Origin: Lysobacter antibioticus HS124
GTDB taxonomy: Bacteria; Pseudomonadota; Gammaproteobacteria; Xanthomonadales; Xanthomonadaceae
Direction of reading: 5' to 3'
Length of the DNA stretch: 52,611 bases
NCBI RefSeq assembly: GCF_000336385.2
Contig: NZ_HG424534.1
Span: forward strand, 10,326 to 62,936
Position 1 is the first letter of the stretch. Every line of letters begins with the position of its first letter. Under the pieces are notes generated by a model. The model saw only the letters and a list, made by a program, of their open reading frames with translations, made no database searches and was not told the origin of the DNA. The position numbers and the translations under genes were made by a program. Shown here piece after piece: positions 1-8,476 of the stretch.

Positions 1-1566
1 TCAGCCGCACCCGCTCAGCTTCAGCGTCTGTCCCGGCTTGACCAGGTAGCGCGGCGCCTTGATGCCGTTGGCCTTGGCCAGTTGCTTGGTATCGCACTGG
101 AACTTCTGCGCCACGTCGGTCAGGGTTTCGCCGCGGCGGACCTTGTAGCTGCCCGGCTTGGCCGGCTTCTTCGCCGGCGCCGGCTTGGCGCTCGCCGCCG
201 GGGACGGCGCCACAGCGGCCGCCACAGTGCCGTCTTCGCCGTTGCCGGTGCTCGGCACCACGGTCACCGGGCCGGTGCGGACGATGGCGCTGGCGACGTC
301 GCTATTGACCAGGGTGCGGGCCAGGTCGGCGCGCTTGCCCTGCAGGCACCAGCGGTTGTAAAGGCCGACCATGCGCGCGGTCGCGTTGAGAGTGGTGCCG
401 GCCGACAGGTAGGTATCGGCCTGGTAGCGCGGGTTGAGGTTGCGCAGCGCGCGCATGTAGCCCTCGCGGGTGCCGCTGCTGCCCAGGCAGATGGTCAGCT
501 CGTAGATCGAACTCGGCCGGCTCAGGCGCAGTTGCGCCGGCTTGGCGTCGACCTTGTGGAAGTTCAGCCCGTACTCGCGCGGGTGCAGGAACAGCCAGGC
601 CGCCGCGATCACCATCGGCACGTAGTCGCGGGTCTCGGCCGGGAACTGGTTATAGACCGACTCGTCCCAGAAATTGCGCCCGCCGCTGGCGTTGTTGATG
701 CGCAGCGCGCGGCCCTCGCCGCCGTTGTAGGCCGCCAACGACATTTCGATGCTGTTGTTGAGCTGGCCCAGGCGCTCGTTGAGATACTCGGCCGCGGCCG
801 CGGACGACTCGCGCGGGTCGTAGCGGGTGTCGAAGCCCGACCCGTCGTCGCCCAGGCCGAAGCGCTTGCCGGTGGCGAACATGAACTGCAACGGGCCGGC
901 GGCGCCGGCGCGCGAAGTCACGTGGACCTTGCCGTTGGATTCCTTGGCCATGATCCCGAACAGCAGCGCCTCCGGCAGGCCGGCGCGCTCGAACTGCGGC
1001 CACATCATCTGGCGCATGTACTGGTAGTTGTCGTAGCTCTGCATCAGCGAGCCGCGCATGTCGGTCAGCCAGCGGCGGATGCCGGCCTGCACCGCCGGGT
1101 TGTACTGCACCATCTTGACGAAGCGCTGGCCGTCGGCGCTGAGCAGCGCCGCCGCGCGCGCGGCCTCCGGCACGTCGGCGGCCAGGCCTTCGCTGTCCAG
1201 CGTGCCGCTGTCCTCGCCGTCTTCGTCGACGCTGGCGGAGGCGTCGGCATTGGCCTTGAGCAGGCGCTTGTAGGCCGCCAGCAGGGTATTGGTCTGGCAG
1301 CCCTTCTGCTTCATGCAGGCCGCGAGCACGTCCTCCATGTCCTCCAGCGCCGCGTCGCTGTCCTGGCGTCCGGCCGGATCGGCGTTGCGGATCTTGACCA
1401 GGGCCGACTGGTAGCGCGCCTCGGCCGACTGCATGCGCTGGTTCAGGGCATCGACCGCGGCCTGATCGCGCTTGGACAGGGCGGCGGCTTGCGGCGACAG
1501 GCTGCACAGCGCGAGCGCCGCGGCGAGCGGCGCCAGCGCGCCGGAAATGCGGAAGGAAGCGGGCAT
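1..1566 (-). CDS. MltD-like lytic murein transglycosylase with C-terminal LysM
   Basis: About 521 residues, complete, with its TGA stop at the window edge. The start chosen is the ATG at 1566, giving a hydrophobic signal peptide ending near SPQAAA; the longer open frame upstream lacks one. The SLT domain carries the catalytic Glu (about E209) in AKESNG, then AGAAGPLQFM and AAYNGGEGRA, all typical of family 1 lytic transglycosylases. A Pro/Ala-rich linker leads to one LysM repeat at about residues 470-517 (YKVRRGETLTDVA...). Family knowledge: such enzymes cleave the MurNAc-GlcNAc bond of peptidoglycan in the periplasm and make 1,6-anhydroMurNAc ends. The N-terminal region before the SLT domain is long and unassigned. 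The gene is divergent from the ATPase gene at 1803. Confidence 0.88.
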   Translation of the reverse strand: MPASFRISGALAPLAAALALCSLSPQAAALSKRDQAAVDALNQRMQSAEARYQSALVKIRNADPAGRQDSDAALEDMEDVLAACMKQKGCQTNTLLAAYKRLLKANADASASVDEDGEDSGTLDSEGLAADVPEAARAAALLSADGQRFVKMVQYNPAVQAGIRRWLTDMRGSLMQSYDNYQYMRQMMWPQFERAGLPEALLFGIMAKESNGKVHVTSRAGAAGPLQFMFATGKRFGLGDDGSGFDTRYDPRESSAAAAEYLNERLGQLNNSIEMSLAAYNGGEGRALRINNASGGRNFWDESVYNQFPAETRDYVPMVIAAAWLFLHPREYGLNFHKVDAKPAQLRLSRPSSIYELTICLGSSGTREGYMRALRNLNPRYQADTYLSAGTTLNATARMVGLYNRWCLQGKRADLARTLVNSDVASAIVRTGPVTVVPSTGNGEDGTVAAAVAPSPAASAKPAPAKKPAKPGSYKVRRGETLTDVAQKFQCDTKQLAKANGIKAPRYLVKPGQTLKLSGCG

Positions 1567-1802
1567 GAGGCGTGCAGCAGGTCCTTTTTGCGGGGGGCCA
1601 GGGTAACGGCGCCGGTCCGGGCCGGGCAAGAACCGCGACACATTGCCGGCTTGCCCGGTCGGGCGGCTCGTCGCCGCATCGCCCGGAGTCCGGCGCGCGT
1701 CGCCGCAAACGCTGGGACGCGGTTCATCTGCGGCGCGCCCGGCGTCGTCCCCTGCCGCTAGAATCGATCCCCGCACTTCATTTCCTGGACCACGGACGCG
1801 AC

Positions 1803-3338
1803 ATGGCCCCGACCCCCGGCGCAAACCCGAACGACATCCTGATCGGCAAGGCGGTGACCACGCCGGACAGCGGACAGGTGTTCCTGCACACCAAGCTCGG
1901 CAACCGCCATGGCCTGGTCGCCGGCGCCACCGGCACCGGCAAGACCGTGACCCTGATGACCCTGGCCGAAGGCTTTTCGCGCCAGGGCGTGCCGGTGTTC
2001 CTGGCCGACGTCAAAGGCGATGTCGCCGGCCTGGCCGCCGCGGGCACGCTCAACGACAAGCTGCAGGCGCGGCTGAACGAGATCGGCCTCAGCGATTACG
2101 CGCCATCGGCCAATCCGGTGGTGTTCTGGGACCTGTTCGGCAAGCTCGGCCATCCGGTGCGGACCACGGTCAGCGAGATGGGCCCGACCCTGATCTCGCG
2201 CATCCTGGAACTCAACGACACCCAGTCCGGCGTGCTCGACATCGTGTTCAAGCTCGCCGACGACCGCGGCCTGCTGCTGCTCGACCTGGCCGACCTGCGC
2301 GCCCTGCTCGGCCTGGTCGCCGAGGAACGCAAGGACATCTCGACCAGCTACGGCCTGGTCAGCGCGCAGTCGATCGGCGCGATCCAGCGCGCCCTACTGC
2401 GCCTGGAGCAGGAGGGCGGCGCGCATTTCTTCGGCGAGCCGGCGCTGGAGCTGACCGACCTGATGCGCACCACCCAGGACGGGCGCGGCGTGATCAACGT
2501 GCTCGCCGCCGATTCGCTGATCCTCAAGCCGCGCCTGTACTCGAGCTTCCTGCTGTGGCTGCTGTCGGAGCTGTTCGAGCAACTGCCCGAAGTCGGCGAC
2601 CTCGACCGGCCCAAGCTGGTGTTCGTGTTCGACGAAGCGCACCTGCTGTTCGACGACGCCCCGGCGGCGTTGCAGCAGCGGGTCGAGCAGGTGGTACGGA
2701 TCATCCGTTCCAAGGGCGTGGGCGTGTACTTCTGCTCGCAGTTCCCCGACGACGTGCCCGACGCCATCCTCGGCCAGCTCGGCAACCGGGTGCAGCACGC
2801 GTTGCGCGCCTTCACTCCGCGCGACCAGAAAGCGGTGCGCACCGCCGCCGAGACCTTCGTCCCCAATCCGGCGCTGAACGTGGCCGAGGCGATCTCCAAG
2901 CTCGGCACCGGCGAGGCGCTGGTCTCGACCCTGCAGGACAAGGGCGTGCCGATGCCGGTGGAGCGCACCCTGGTCGCGCCGCCGCGCTGCCGCATGGGCG
3001 CGATCACCGAAGCCGAGCGCCAGCAGGTCCGCGCCGGCAGCCCGATCGGGACCAAGTACGACCAGGAAATCGACCGCGAATCGGCCGCCGAGATGCTGGC
3101 CAAGCGCGCCGAGACCGCGACCGCGCAGGCCGACGCGCCGGCGGCCAAGACCCGCGAACAGGACGACCAGGAACCAGGCGGTTTCGGCCAGGCGGTGAAG
3201 GACGCGGTGTTCGGCACCAAGCGCCGCCAGGGCATGGTCGAAACCATGGCCAAGCAGACCGCGCGCACCGTCGGCAGCCAGATCGGCCGGCAGATCCTGC
3301 GCGGTCTGCTCGGCGGCATTTTCGGCGGCAAGCGCTGA
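1803..3338 (+). CDS. HerA-like helicase C-terminal domain protein (DUF853, YjgR family)
   Basis: About 511 residues. The ATG at 1803 is preferred because homology-like sequence begins there (PNDILIGKAVTTPDSGQV). Walker A is GATGTGKT with Lys about 47; Walker B is LVFVFDEAHLLF with D277 and E278. Late in the protein the QLGNRVQHALRAFTPRDQKA segment is characteristic of the DUF853/YjgR group of FtsK-HerA ATPases. The C-terminal tail ends in a Gly-rich LRGLLGGIFGGK segment. Members are cytoplasmic ATPases of unclear role, related to DNA-translocating HerA; no NurA nuclease partner is nearby, so a repair role is not supported here. The next gene starts 61 bp downstream. Confidence 0.88.
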   Translation: MAPTPGANPNDILIGKAVTTPDSGQVFLHTKLGNRHGLVAGATGTGKTVTLMTLAEGFSRQGVPVFLADVKGDVAGLAAAGTLNDKLQARLNEIGLSDYAPSANPVVFWDLFGKLGHPVRTTVSEMGPTLISRILELNDTQSGVLDIVFKLADDRGLLLLDLADLRALLGLVAEERKDISTSYGLVSAQSIGAIQRALLRLEQEGGAHFFGEPALELTDLMRTTQDGRGVINVLAADSLILKPRLYSSFLLWLLSELFEQLPEVGDLDRPKLVFVFDEAHLLFDDAPAALQQRVEQVVRIIRSKGVGVYFCSQFPDDVPDAILGQLGNRVQHALRAFTPRDQKAVRTAAETFVPNPALNVAEAISKLGTGEALVSTLQDKGVPMPVERTLVAPPRCRMGAITEAERQQVRAGSPIGTKYDQEIDRESAAEMLAKRAETATAQADAPAAKTREQDDQEPGGFGQAVKDAVFGTKRRQGMVETMAKQTARTVGSQIGRQILRGLLGGIFGGKR

Positions 3339-3399
3339 CGCCGCCCGCACTGCGGCGGCCGCCCGGCCGCCGTCCCATCCACTCCATCAGGATCCGACC

Positions 3400-3909
3400 G
3401 TGACCAAGCACCTGCTCGCCCTCGCCTGCCTCGCCGCGCTCTCGCTGAGCGCCTGCAAGAAGCCCGACGAAGCCGCTCCCGCGGCGGAAGCGCCCCAGGC
3501 CGCCGAAGCCGCTCCGGCCCCGGCGCCGGCCGCTCCCGCGGAGCCGACGCTGGTCGCCGAAGCGCCCAAGGCCGGTTTCGACGCCGCCGCCTTCGCCGGC
3601 ACCTTCTCCGGCACCCTGCCCTGCGCCGACTGCAGCGGCATCGACACCAAGATCGACCTCAAGGCGGACGGCAGCTACACCGTCGACGAGACCTACCAGG
3701 GCAAGAAGGACGGCGCGTTCAAGGGCGACGGCCACTGGGCCGCGGAAGAGGACGGCAAGCGCCTGCGCCTGGACCCGAACAGCAAGAGCGACCAGGACCG
3801 CGTGTACGAAGTGGTGTCCAACGACGAGATCCGCCTGCTCGACCAGGAAGGCAAGAAGATCGAGTCGGAACTCAACTACAGCCTCAAGCGCGCCGGCGCG
3901 GCGCAGTGA
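3400..3909 (+). CDS. NlpE-like copper-resistance/envelope lipoprotein
   Basis: 169 residues with a GTG start. The N terminus is a lipoprotein signal with lipobox LSAC (lipidated Cys about 19). An Ala/Pro/Glu-rich linker (about 22-60) leads to one NlpE N-terminal domain: [18 protein letters not shown] contains the family CxxC (C75, C78), followed by [15 protein letters not shown]. coli NlpE is longer and has a second domain; this is the common short form. NlpE senses surface contact and lipoprotein sorting and signals through Cpx; whether this short protein does so cannot be seen. It precedes greB by only 7 bp, so the two may be cotranscribed. Confidence 0.82.
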   Translation: MTKHLLALACLAALSLSACKKPDEAAPAAEAPQAAEAAPAPAPAAPAEPTLVAEAPKAGFDAAAFAGTFSGTLPCADCSGIDTKIDLKADGSYTVDETYQGKKDGAFKGDGHWAAEEDGKRLRLDPNSKSDQDRVYEVVSNDEIRLLDQEGKKIESELNYSLKRAGAAQ

Positions 3910-3916
3910 CGAGAGG

Positions 3917-4432
3917 ATGAGTCGCTGGCGCCCTCCCGCCGAGCACGGCACCGCCCTGATCACGCGGGAGGGCCACGCGCGCCTGAAGCACGAACTCGAC
4001 GAACTGTGGCGGCTGCGCCGCCCCGAGGTCGTCAAAGCCCTGGCCGCCGCGGCGGCCGAGGGCGATCGCTCGGAAAACGCCGAATACACCTATCGCAAGA
4101 AGCAGCTCGCCGAGATCGACCGGCGGGTGCGCTACCTGAGCAAACGCCTGCCGCTGTTGCGGGTGGTCGACACCGCGCCCAGCGACCCGCAAGCGGTGTT
4201 CTTCGGCGCCTGGGTCGAAGTCGAGAACGTCGCCGACGGCGAGATCGCGCGCTACCGCGTGGTCGGGCCGGACGAGACCGACGCCAAGCTCGGCCACATC
4301 AGCATCGACTCGCCGCTGGCCCGGGCCATGCTCAAGCGCCGGGTCGACGACGAATTCGAAGCGCTGCTGCCGGGCGGCCCGCAACGTTACGCGATCGTCG
4401 AGGTCGCCTATCGGCCGCCCGCCGAGGAATGA
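3917..4432 (+). CDS. greB: Transcription elongation factor GreB
   Basis: 171 residues. The N-terminal coiled coil has the signature [33 protein letters not shown] and [12 protein letters not shown] (about residues 15-80), with the conserved acidic tip residues (D and E of GDRSENAEY) that coordinate catalytic Mg2+ in the RNA polymerase secondary channel. The C-terminal FKBP-like domain follows ([22 protein letters not shown]...[14 protein letters not shown]). The Tyr-Arg-Lys-Lys after NAEY favours GreB over GreA. It stimulates RNA polymerase to cleave backtracked transcripts. It sits directly after the NlpE-like gene and 7 bp before an acetyltransferase gene, so the three probably form one transcript. 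Confidence 0.93.
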   Translation: MSRWRPPAEHGTALITREGHARLKHELDELWRLRRPEVVKALAAAAAEGDRSENAEYTYRKKQLAEIDRRVRYLSKRLPLLRVVDTAPSDPQAVFFGAWVEVENVADGEIARYRVVGPDETDAKLGHISIDSPLARAMLKRRVDDEFEALLPGGPQRYAIVEVAYRPPAEE

Positions 4433-4439
4433 GCCGCGT

Positions 4440-4919
4440 ATGAGCGACGAGGCCCCTCTGCGAATCGCCACGGCGGCAGACGCCGAAGCCATCAGCGCCC
4501 TGGTCCTGGCTTCGGCGCAACACTGGATCTTTCCACTTTGCGATGTCGACGGCCGCGCCGTGCTGGCCGCCTCGATGGACACCGAGGCCACCCGCGAGCG
4601 CCTGCTCGCCGAGCATGCCTACCTCGTCGCCGAAGCCGAAGGCCGCATCGTCGGCGTGGCCGCGCTGCGCCTGCCGGCGCATCTGTATAACCTGTTCGTC
4701 GACGACCGCTTCCAACGCCGCGGCATCGCGCGTCGGCTCTGGTCCGGCCTGCGCGCGCATCCCTTGTTGAAGGACGCCTGGCCCGCGCAGATCACCGTCA
4801 ACGCTTCGCGACACTCCGTCGGCGTGTACCTGCGCCTGGGTTTCGAGGCTCAAGGGGAAGAGCAGACGCGCGGCGGCATACCCTCGACACCGATGCTGTG
4901 GCGGGCGCCGCAGGCCTGA
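4440..4919 (+). CDS. GNAT-family N-acetyltransferase
   Basis: 159 residues, starting 7 bp after the greB stop. The fold signature is readable: an N-terminal RIATAADAEAISALV strand-helix, the beta-4 segment LPAHLYNLFVDDRFQRRGIARRLW with the acetyl-CoA binding Q/R-x-x-G-x-A motif (RRGIAR), and NASRHSVGVYLRLGFE, the usual GNAT C-terminal motif. The family transfers acetyl groups from acetyl-CoA to amines on small molecules, peptides or proteins; the substrate cannot be told. Its 3' end overlaps on the opposite strand with a low-confidence small secreted ORF. Confidence 0.85.
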   Translation: MSDEAPLRIATAADAEAISALVLASAQHWIFPLCDVDGRAVLAASMDTEATRERLLAEHAYLVAEAEGRIVGVAALRLPAHLYNLFVDDRFQRRGIARRLWSGLRAHPLLKDAWPAQITVNASRHSVGVYLRLGFEAQGEEQTRGGIPSTPMLWRAPQA

Positions 4920-5076
4920 TCGGGTCGACGCCGCGACCGCATCGACGTTCGGCGCAGATCGGCAAGTACGGCGACTCGATCCCCGGCCGCCTTATATCGC
5001 CGGGATCGGTCCGGGTTGCCATCGCCGGCGCGACGATCGACAACGCCGCTGCGAACAGACCCAGAATCGGTTTCAT
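4798..5076 (-). CDS. Possible small secreted protein (hypothetical)
   Basis: 92-codon frame beginning MKPILGLFAAALSIVAPAMA, a convincing Sec signal peptide with an AxA-like cleavage site, preceded at about -8 by GGGAGA. The mature part would be about 70 residues, Arg-rich, with two or three Cys and no recognised domain. It overlaps the last 120 bp of the acetyltransferase gene antisense, which argues against the full length being coding. A downstream frameshift or a shorter real product is possible. Supported only by the signal peptide and ribosome binding site. Confidence 0.35.
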   Translation of the reverse strand: MKPILGLFAAALSIVAPAMATRTDPGDIRRPGIESPYLPICAERRCGRGVDPIRPAAPATASVSRVCRRASALPLEPRNPGAGTRRRSVAKR

Positions 5077-5283
5077 CGCGTTCTCCCGCCAGGGCTGCGC
5101 GAATCGGCGCGGGTCGGCACCCGAGCATCGGGCCCGATCGTTCATCGGACGCGCAATCCAATGCGTCCAGGCCACGGCGATGGCGACTCGCGGCCCCTCC
5201 GCCCCGACCCGACGGCCCAAAACGACGACGGCCCTCGCCTGAGCGAGAGCCGTCGATGCGACGGGGCGTTTGCAGCCCTGCCC
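4920..5283. other. Gap between convergent genes
   Basis: Holds the start of the doubtful small secreted ORF (start 5076) and, at 5228-5253, the intrinsic terminator of the leftward membrane-protein gene. Nothing else was recognised. Confidence 0.5.
5228..5253 (-). terminator. Intrinsic terminator for the membrane-protein gene
   Basis: Stem ACGGC-C-CTCGC / GCGAG-A-GCCGT with one internal mismatch and a CTGA loop, starting 30 bp past the stop of the leftward gene ending at 5284. In the leftward direction it is followed by CGTCGTTTTG, a short T-run. The position and T-run fit a Rho-independent terminator. Confidence 0.65.
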
Positions 5284-5688
5284 TCAGCCACGCGACTGCC
5301 TGCGCAGGCCGAAGAATTGCAGTTCGGCGAAGATCGCCACCACCGCCGCCTGCGCCAACACGTAGGCCGTGCCCAGGGTGTTCGGCGCGATCGCGCCTTC
5401 GACCAGCACCAGGACCGAGGCCACGACCCACGCCAGGTTGGTCCCGATCACCGTCCACGCCATCGGCGGCGAGACCGTCTTGCGGGTCAACATCCAGCCG
5501 AGCAAGGCGGTCCAGGCCAGCAAGACCACGCCGCTGCGCTGCAGCCAACCCGCCTCGATGGCCAGCAAGCCGGACAAGGGTCCGGCCACGGCGAGTTGCA
5601 AGGCGCCGACGGCGCCGGAAATAACCGCGTCGGCGACCAGCGCACGACGTAACAGAGAAGAAGGACGAGCTTGAGCGGCGATGGCCAT
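5284..5688 (-). CDS. Four-helix integral membrane protein, unknown function
   Basis: 134 residues. Four hydrophobic segments are visible: about residues 17-37 (ADAVISGAVGALQLAVAG), 50-66 (RSGVVLLAWTALLGWML), 74-97 (MAWTVIGTNLAWVVASVLVLVEG) and 104-125 (GTAYVLAQAAVVAIFAELQFF). The C-terminal tail is short and basic (GLRRQSRG). The pattern suggests an inner-membrane protein; no family is recognised. It is divergent from the XRE-type regulator gene starting at 5818, with 129 bp between the two starts, so that regulator may control it. A terminator follows at 5228-5253. Confidence 0.75.
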   Translation of the reverse strand: MAIAAQARPSSLLRRALVADAVISGAVGALQLAVAGPLSGLLAIEAGWLQRSGVVLLAWTALLGWMLTRKTVSPPMAWTVIGTNLAWVVASVLVLVEGAIAPNTLGTAYVLAQAAVVAIFAELQFFGLRRQSRG

Positions 5689-5817
5689 GGTCGACTCCTG
5701 GAGGCTAGCGGGTGAAAGGGGGACGAATCTCGGTAGCCATCACACCGCCGCGGCGGCCGCGGGTCGATTACTTGCCAGGTAATGCCACCGACCGTGGCCT
5801 CGGGCTATGGTGAGCGC

Positions 5818-6633
5818 ATGAACGATCTCCGCCCCGTGGGCGAGCTGTTGCGCGACTGGCGCCAGCGTCGCCGCCTGACTCAATTCGATCTGGCCGAAAT
5901 GGCGCAGATCTCCACCCGCCACGTCAGTTTCATCGAAACCGGCCGTTCGCTGCCGAGCCGGGCGATGCTGCTGCGCCTGGCCGACCGGCTCGAAGTGCCG
6001 CTGCGCGAGCGCAACGTGCTGATGACCGCCGCCGGGCTGGCGCCGATGTACGCCGAACGCCGGCTCGAAGATCCGGCGCTGCGCGAGGCCCAGGCCGCGG
6101 TCGACCTGGTGCTGTACGGCCACGAGCCGCACCCGGCGCTGGCGGTGGACCGGCACTGGAACCTGATCTCGCACAACCGCGCGGTCGCGCCGCTGCTGGC
6201 CGGCGTCGCCGAGCATCTGTTGGCGCGGCCGTCGAACGTGTTGCGGGTCAGCCTGCATCCGGAAGGCCTGGCGCCGCGCATCGTCAACCTCGGCGAATGG
6301 CGCGCGCATCTGCTGCACCGGCTGCGCCACCTGGCCGACAGCACCGGCGACGCGGTATTGGCCGAACTCCATGCCGAACTGGCCGCCTACCCTTGCGAGG
6401 ACGATTACGACGAATCGATGCTGTCGCCGACGGCGCACGTGGCGGTGCCGTTCCGGGTGCGCAGCGATTTCGGCGAACTGGCCTTCATCAGCACCATCAC
6501 GGTGTTCGGCACGCCGCTCGACGTGACCTTGTCCGAACTGGCGATCGAGTCCTTCTTCCCCGCCGATGCCGCCACCGCGCAGGCGATGCGCGCGTTCGGC
6601 GCGACCCTGGAACCGCTGCCGCCCAGCCATTGA
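5818..6633 (+). CDS. XRE-family regulator with MmyB-like ligand-binding domain
   Basis: 271 residues from the ATG at 5818; an upstream in-frame ATG adds 12 poorly conserved residues. The N-terminal HTH_3 domain (about 6-62) reads ELLRDWRQRRRLTQFDLAE and STRHVSFIETGRSLPSRAML. The C-terminal MmyB-like PAS-type domain (about 95-265) includes HPALAVDRHWNLISHNRAV and VNLGEWRAHLLHRLRHLA. Family members are helix-turn-helix regulators with a probable small-molecule (often proposed fatty-acid-like) pocket. Divergence from the four-helix membrane protein gene at 5688 makes that gene a likely target. Confidence 0.88.
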   Translation: MNDLRPVGELLRDWRQRRRLTQFDLAEMAQISTRHVSFIETGRSLPSRAMLLRLADRLEVPLRERNVLMTAAGLAPMYAERRLEDPALREAQAAVDLVLYGHEPHPALAVDRHWNLISHNRAVAPLLAGVAEHLLARPSNVLRVSLHPEGLAPRIVNLGEWRAHLLHRLRHLADSTGDAVLAELHAELAAYPCEDDYDESMLSPTAHVAVPFRVRSDFGELAFISTITVFGTPLDVTLSELAIESFFPADAATAQAMRAFGATLEPLPPSH

Positions 6634-6688
6634 GCCCAGCGACGCGGGCCGTTGCCCCCTCCTTACCGTCGGTCGGCGGGGCGGAAAA

Positions 6689-6750
6689 TATTCAACCAAG
6701 CGGTTGACAATCGTCCGGCCCGGGCAGATATTCAACTCCATGGTTGACTA
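6689..6750. promoter_or_regulatory. Twin ArsR-type operators exactly 40 bp apart
   Basis: Two matching dyads: TCAACC-AAGC-GGTTGA at 6692-6707 and TCAACT-CCAT-GGTTGA at 6732-6747, each embedded in a TATTCAAC...GTTGAC context. The first is a perfect 6-bp inverted repeat; the second has one mismatch. The first contains the promoter -35 hexamer, and the second spans the end of the -10 and the start codon of the ArsR-type gene at 6740. This layout predicts tight autorepression. Seen directly in sequence; binding is inferred. Confidence 0.7.
6704..6732 (+). promoter_or_regulatory. Sigma70-type promoter of the ArsR-SRPBCC pair
   Basis: -35 TTGACA (6704-6709, perfect consensus), a 17-bp spacer, then -10 GATATT (6727-6732, four of six). 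Transcription would begin at about 6739-6740, which is the ATG itself, so the mRNA would be leaderless or nearly so. Both hexamers overlap the twin operators. Confidence 0.6.
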
Positions 6751-7126
6751 TCGCTCCGAACAGCTCGACGCCGTGTTCCACGCCCTCGCCGACCCGACCC
6801 GACGCGCGATGTTGCGACGCTTGGCCGATGGCGAGCGGAGCGTGGGCGAACTCGCCGAGCCCTTCCGCATGACCCTGGCCGCGGCGTCCAAGCACATCAA
6901 ATCGCTGGAGCGCGCCGGTTTGATCGAGCGCACGGTGCGCGGCCGCATCCACGTTTGCCGCCTGCAGCCCGCGCCGCTGCACGGCGGTTACGAATGGCTG
7001 CGCCACTACGAACGTTTCTGGAGCCAGCGCCTGGACCTGCTGGAAGCGCTGCTGCACGAAGACGACCGGCGAGGCGCGCCGGACACCGCTCCGCCGTCGC
7101 GCCGCAAGCCGCGCCCCCGCGACTGA
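6740..7126 (+). CDS. ArsR-family (winged helix) transcriptional repressor
   Basis: 128 residues. The ATG at 6740 is fixed by the operator/promoter layout and by the N terminus VFHALADPTRRAMLRRLADGERSVGELAEPFRMTLAAASKHIKSLERAGLIERTVRGR, the classic ArsR-type DNA-binding fold (about 10-75). No metal-binding ELCVCDL-type motif is present, so it belongs to the non-metal group usually paired with an SRPBCC gene. The C terminus (EWLRHYERFWSQRLDLLEALL) is the typical dimerisation helix of that group. Downstream, 154 bp away, lies the SRPBCC gene. Two operator dyads overlap its promoter and start codon. Confidence 0.9.
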   Translation: MVDYRSEQLDAVFHALADPTRRAMLRRLADGERSVGELAEPFRMTLAAASKHIKSLERAGLIERTVRGRIHVCRLQPAPLHGGYEWLRHYERFWSQRLDLLEALLHEDDRRGAPDTAPPSRRKPRPRD

Positions 7127-7280
7127 GCGCCGCCGTGTTAGCCGCCCGCCGCTCATCCGCCCCCATCGCCCTGCGGCCGCGCAACGCAGCGGTCGCCGGC
7201 GACGCCACGTTTCGCTCGCTGCGCCGACCGGCCAGCGCGCCCCACCCCACACGCCGCCCCGCGGCCCGAAGGAGTCGCCG

Positions 7281-7835
7281 ATGAACTCGCTCACCCCACT
7301 GGACTACGGCACGGTCGTCGCCACCGACACGGTGCGCATCGAACGCATGCTGCCCGGCCCGATCGACCGGGTCTGGGCCTACCTCACCCAGGCCGACCTG
7401 CGCGCGCGCTGGCTGGCCGGCGGCGAGATGGACCTTCGCCCCGGCGGCGCGGTCGAGCTGCGCTTCCGGCACAGCCAACTCAGCCGCGACGACGACGCCC
7501 CGCCGGACAAGTACGCCTACTGCGCGCAGGAAGTAAGCGAACACGGCCGCATCACCGCGATCGATCCGCCGCACCGCCTGGCCTATACCTGGAACGAAGC
7601 CGGCGACGAGTCGTCGGAAGTCGAGTTCGAGCTGCACGAGCACGGCGATCAGGTGCGATTGGTCGTGACCCATCGCCGCCTCGCCGACCGCAACGCCATG
7701 GTCAGCGTCGCCAGCGGCTGGCACGCTCATTTGGACGTGTTGCTGGCGCGGCTGTCCGATCAGGAACCGGGCGGGTTCTGGCGCAATCACACCCGCCTCG
7801 AAGCCGAGTACGAACGCCGCATTCCGGCGGATTGA
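7281..7835 (+). CDS. SRPBCC/AHSA1-family protein
   Basis: 184 residues. An activator-of-Hsp90-like START/SRPBCC fold is visible from RIERMLPGPIDRVWAYLTQADLRARWLAGGEMDLRPGG through PPHRLAYTWNE, VEFELHEHGDQVRLVVTHRRL and SGWHAHLDVLLARL. These proteins have a deep hydrophobic pocket; the ligand is unknown. A GGAG-like ribosome binding site (GAAGGAG) lies 8-13 bp upstream of the ATG. ArsR plus SRPBCC is a widespread two-gene unit, and the SRPBCC partner is usually regulated by the ArsR protein. Confidence 0.88.
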   Translation: MNSLTPLDYGTVVATDTVRIERMLPGPIDRVWAYLTQADLRARWLAGGEMDLRPGGAVELRFRHSQLSRDDDAPPDKYAYCAQEVSEHGRITAIDPPHRLAYTWNEAGDESSEVEFELHEHGDQVRLVVTHRRLADRNAMVSVASGWHAHLDVLLARLSDQEPGGFWRNHTRLEAEYERRIPAD

Positions 7836-7865
7836 CCCACCGATATCGCCGGCAGGGGCTAAGCT

Positions 7866-8441
7866 GTGCGCCCTTGCCGGCGAACTTCGAGGTCGCGCGT
7901 GTCCGTACCAGCTTCCGCTCTTTCGTCCACCGCTTCATCCGCGCGCCCGACGGCGTTTCGCCGTCTGCGCGCGGCCCGCCTCGGCGCCGCTCTGCTCTGC
8001 GCCGCGCTCGCCCTGAGCGCTTGCCAGCGCCCCGCCACCGAGGCTGCGGGCGAAGGCGCGGCGCCCCAGGTCTACAGCGGCCGCATCGCCCAGTTCCAGA
8101 CCATCGACGAGCGCATCGGCACCGGCGCGACGGCGCAGCCGGGGCAGACGGTGATCGTGCACTACACCGGCTGGCTGTACGACGAAAAAGCCGCCGACAA
8201 GCACGGCAGCCAGTTCGACAGCTCGCTGCCGCGCGGCCGGCCGTTCGAATTCCTGCTCGGCGCAGGCCGGGTGATCCGCGGCTGGGACGATGGGGTCGCC
8301 GGCATGAAGGTCGGCGGCAAGCGCGTGCTGATGGTGCCGCCCGACATGGGTTACGGCGCCGCGGGCGCCGGCGGCGGCGTGATCCCGCCCGACACCTCGC
8401 TGGTGTTCGAGGTCGAACTGCTCGGCGTCGAATCGCGCTGA
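7866..8441 (+). CDS. FKBP-type peptidyl-prolyl isomerase, probable lipoprotein
   Basis: Up to 191 residues. GTG codons at 7866 and 7899 are both possible starts; the second places fewer residues before the signal. The signal LRAARLGAALLCAALALSAC has a lipobox (LSAC). The FKBP domain covers roughly the last 120 residues: TVIVHYTGWLYDE, FDSSLPRGRPFEFLLGAGRVIRGWDDGVAGMKVGGKR, MGYGAAG and IPPDTSLVFEVELLGVE, including the aromatic pocket residues (Y, F, W, Y, F). It would accelerate prolyl isomerisation in the periplasm. The gene converges on the oxidoreductase gene ending at 8490, with a shared hairpin between them. Confidence 0.87.
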   Translation: MRPCRRTSRSRVSVPASALSSTASSARPTAFRRLRAARLGAALLCAALALSACQRPATEAAGEGAAPQVYSGRIAQFQTIDERIGTGATAQPGQTVIVHYTGWLYDEKAADKHGSQFDSSLPRGRPFEFLLGAGRVIRGWDDGVAGMKVGGKRVLMVPPDMGYGAAGAGGGVIPPDTSLVFEVELLGVESR

Positions 8442-8476
8442 GCCACCGCGCGCCGCGCCCCGGAGCGCGCGACCCG

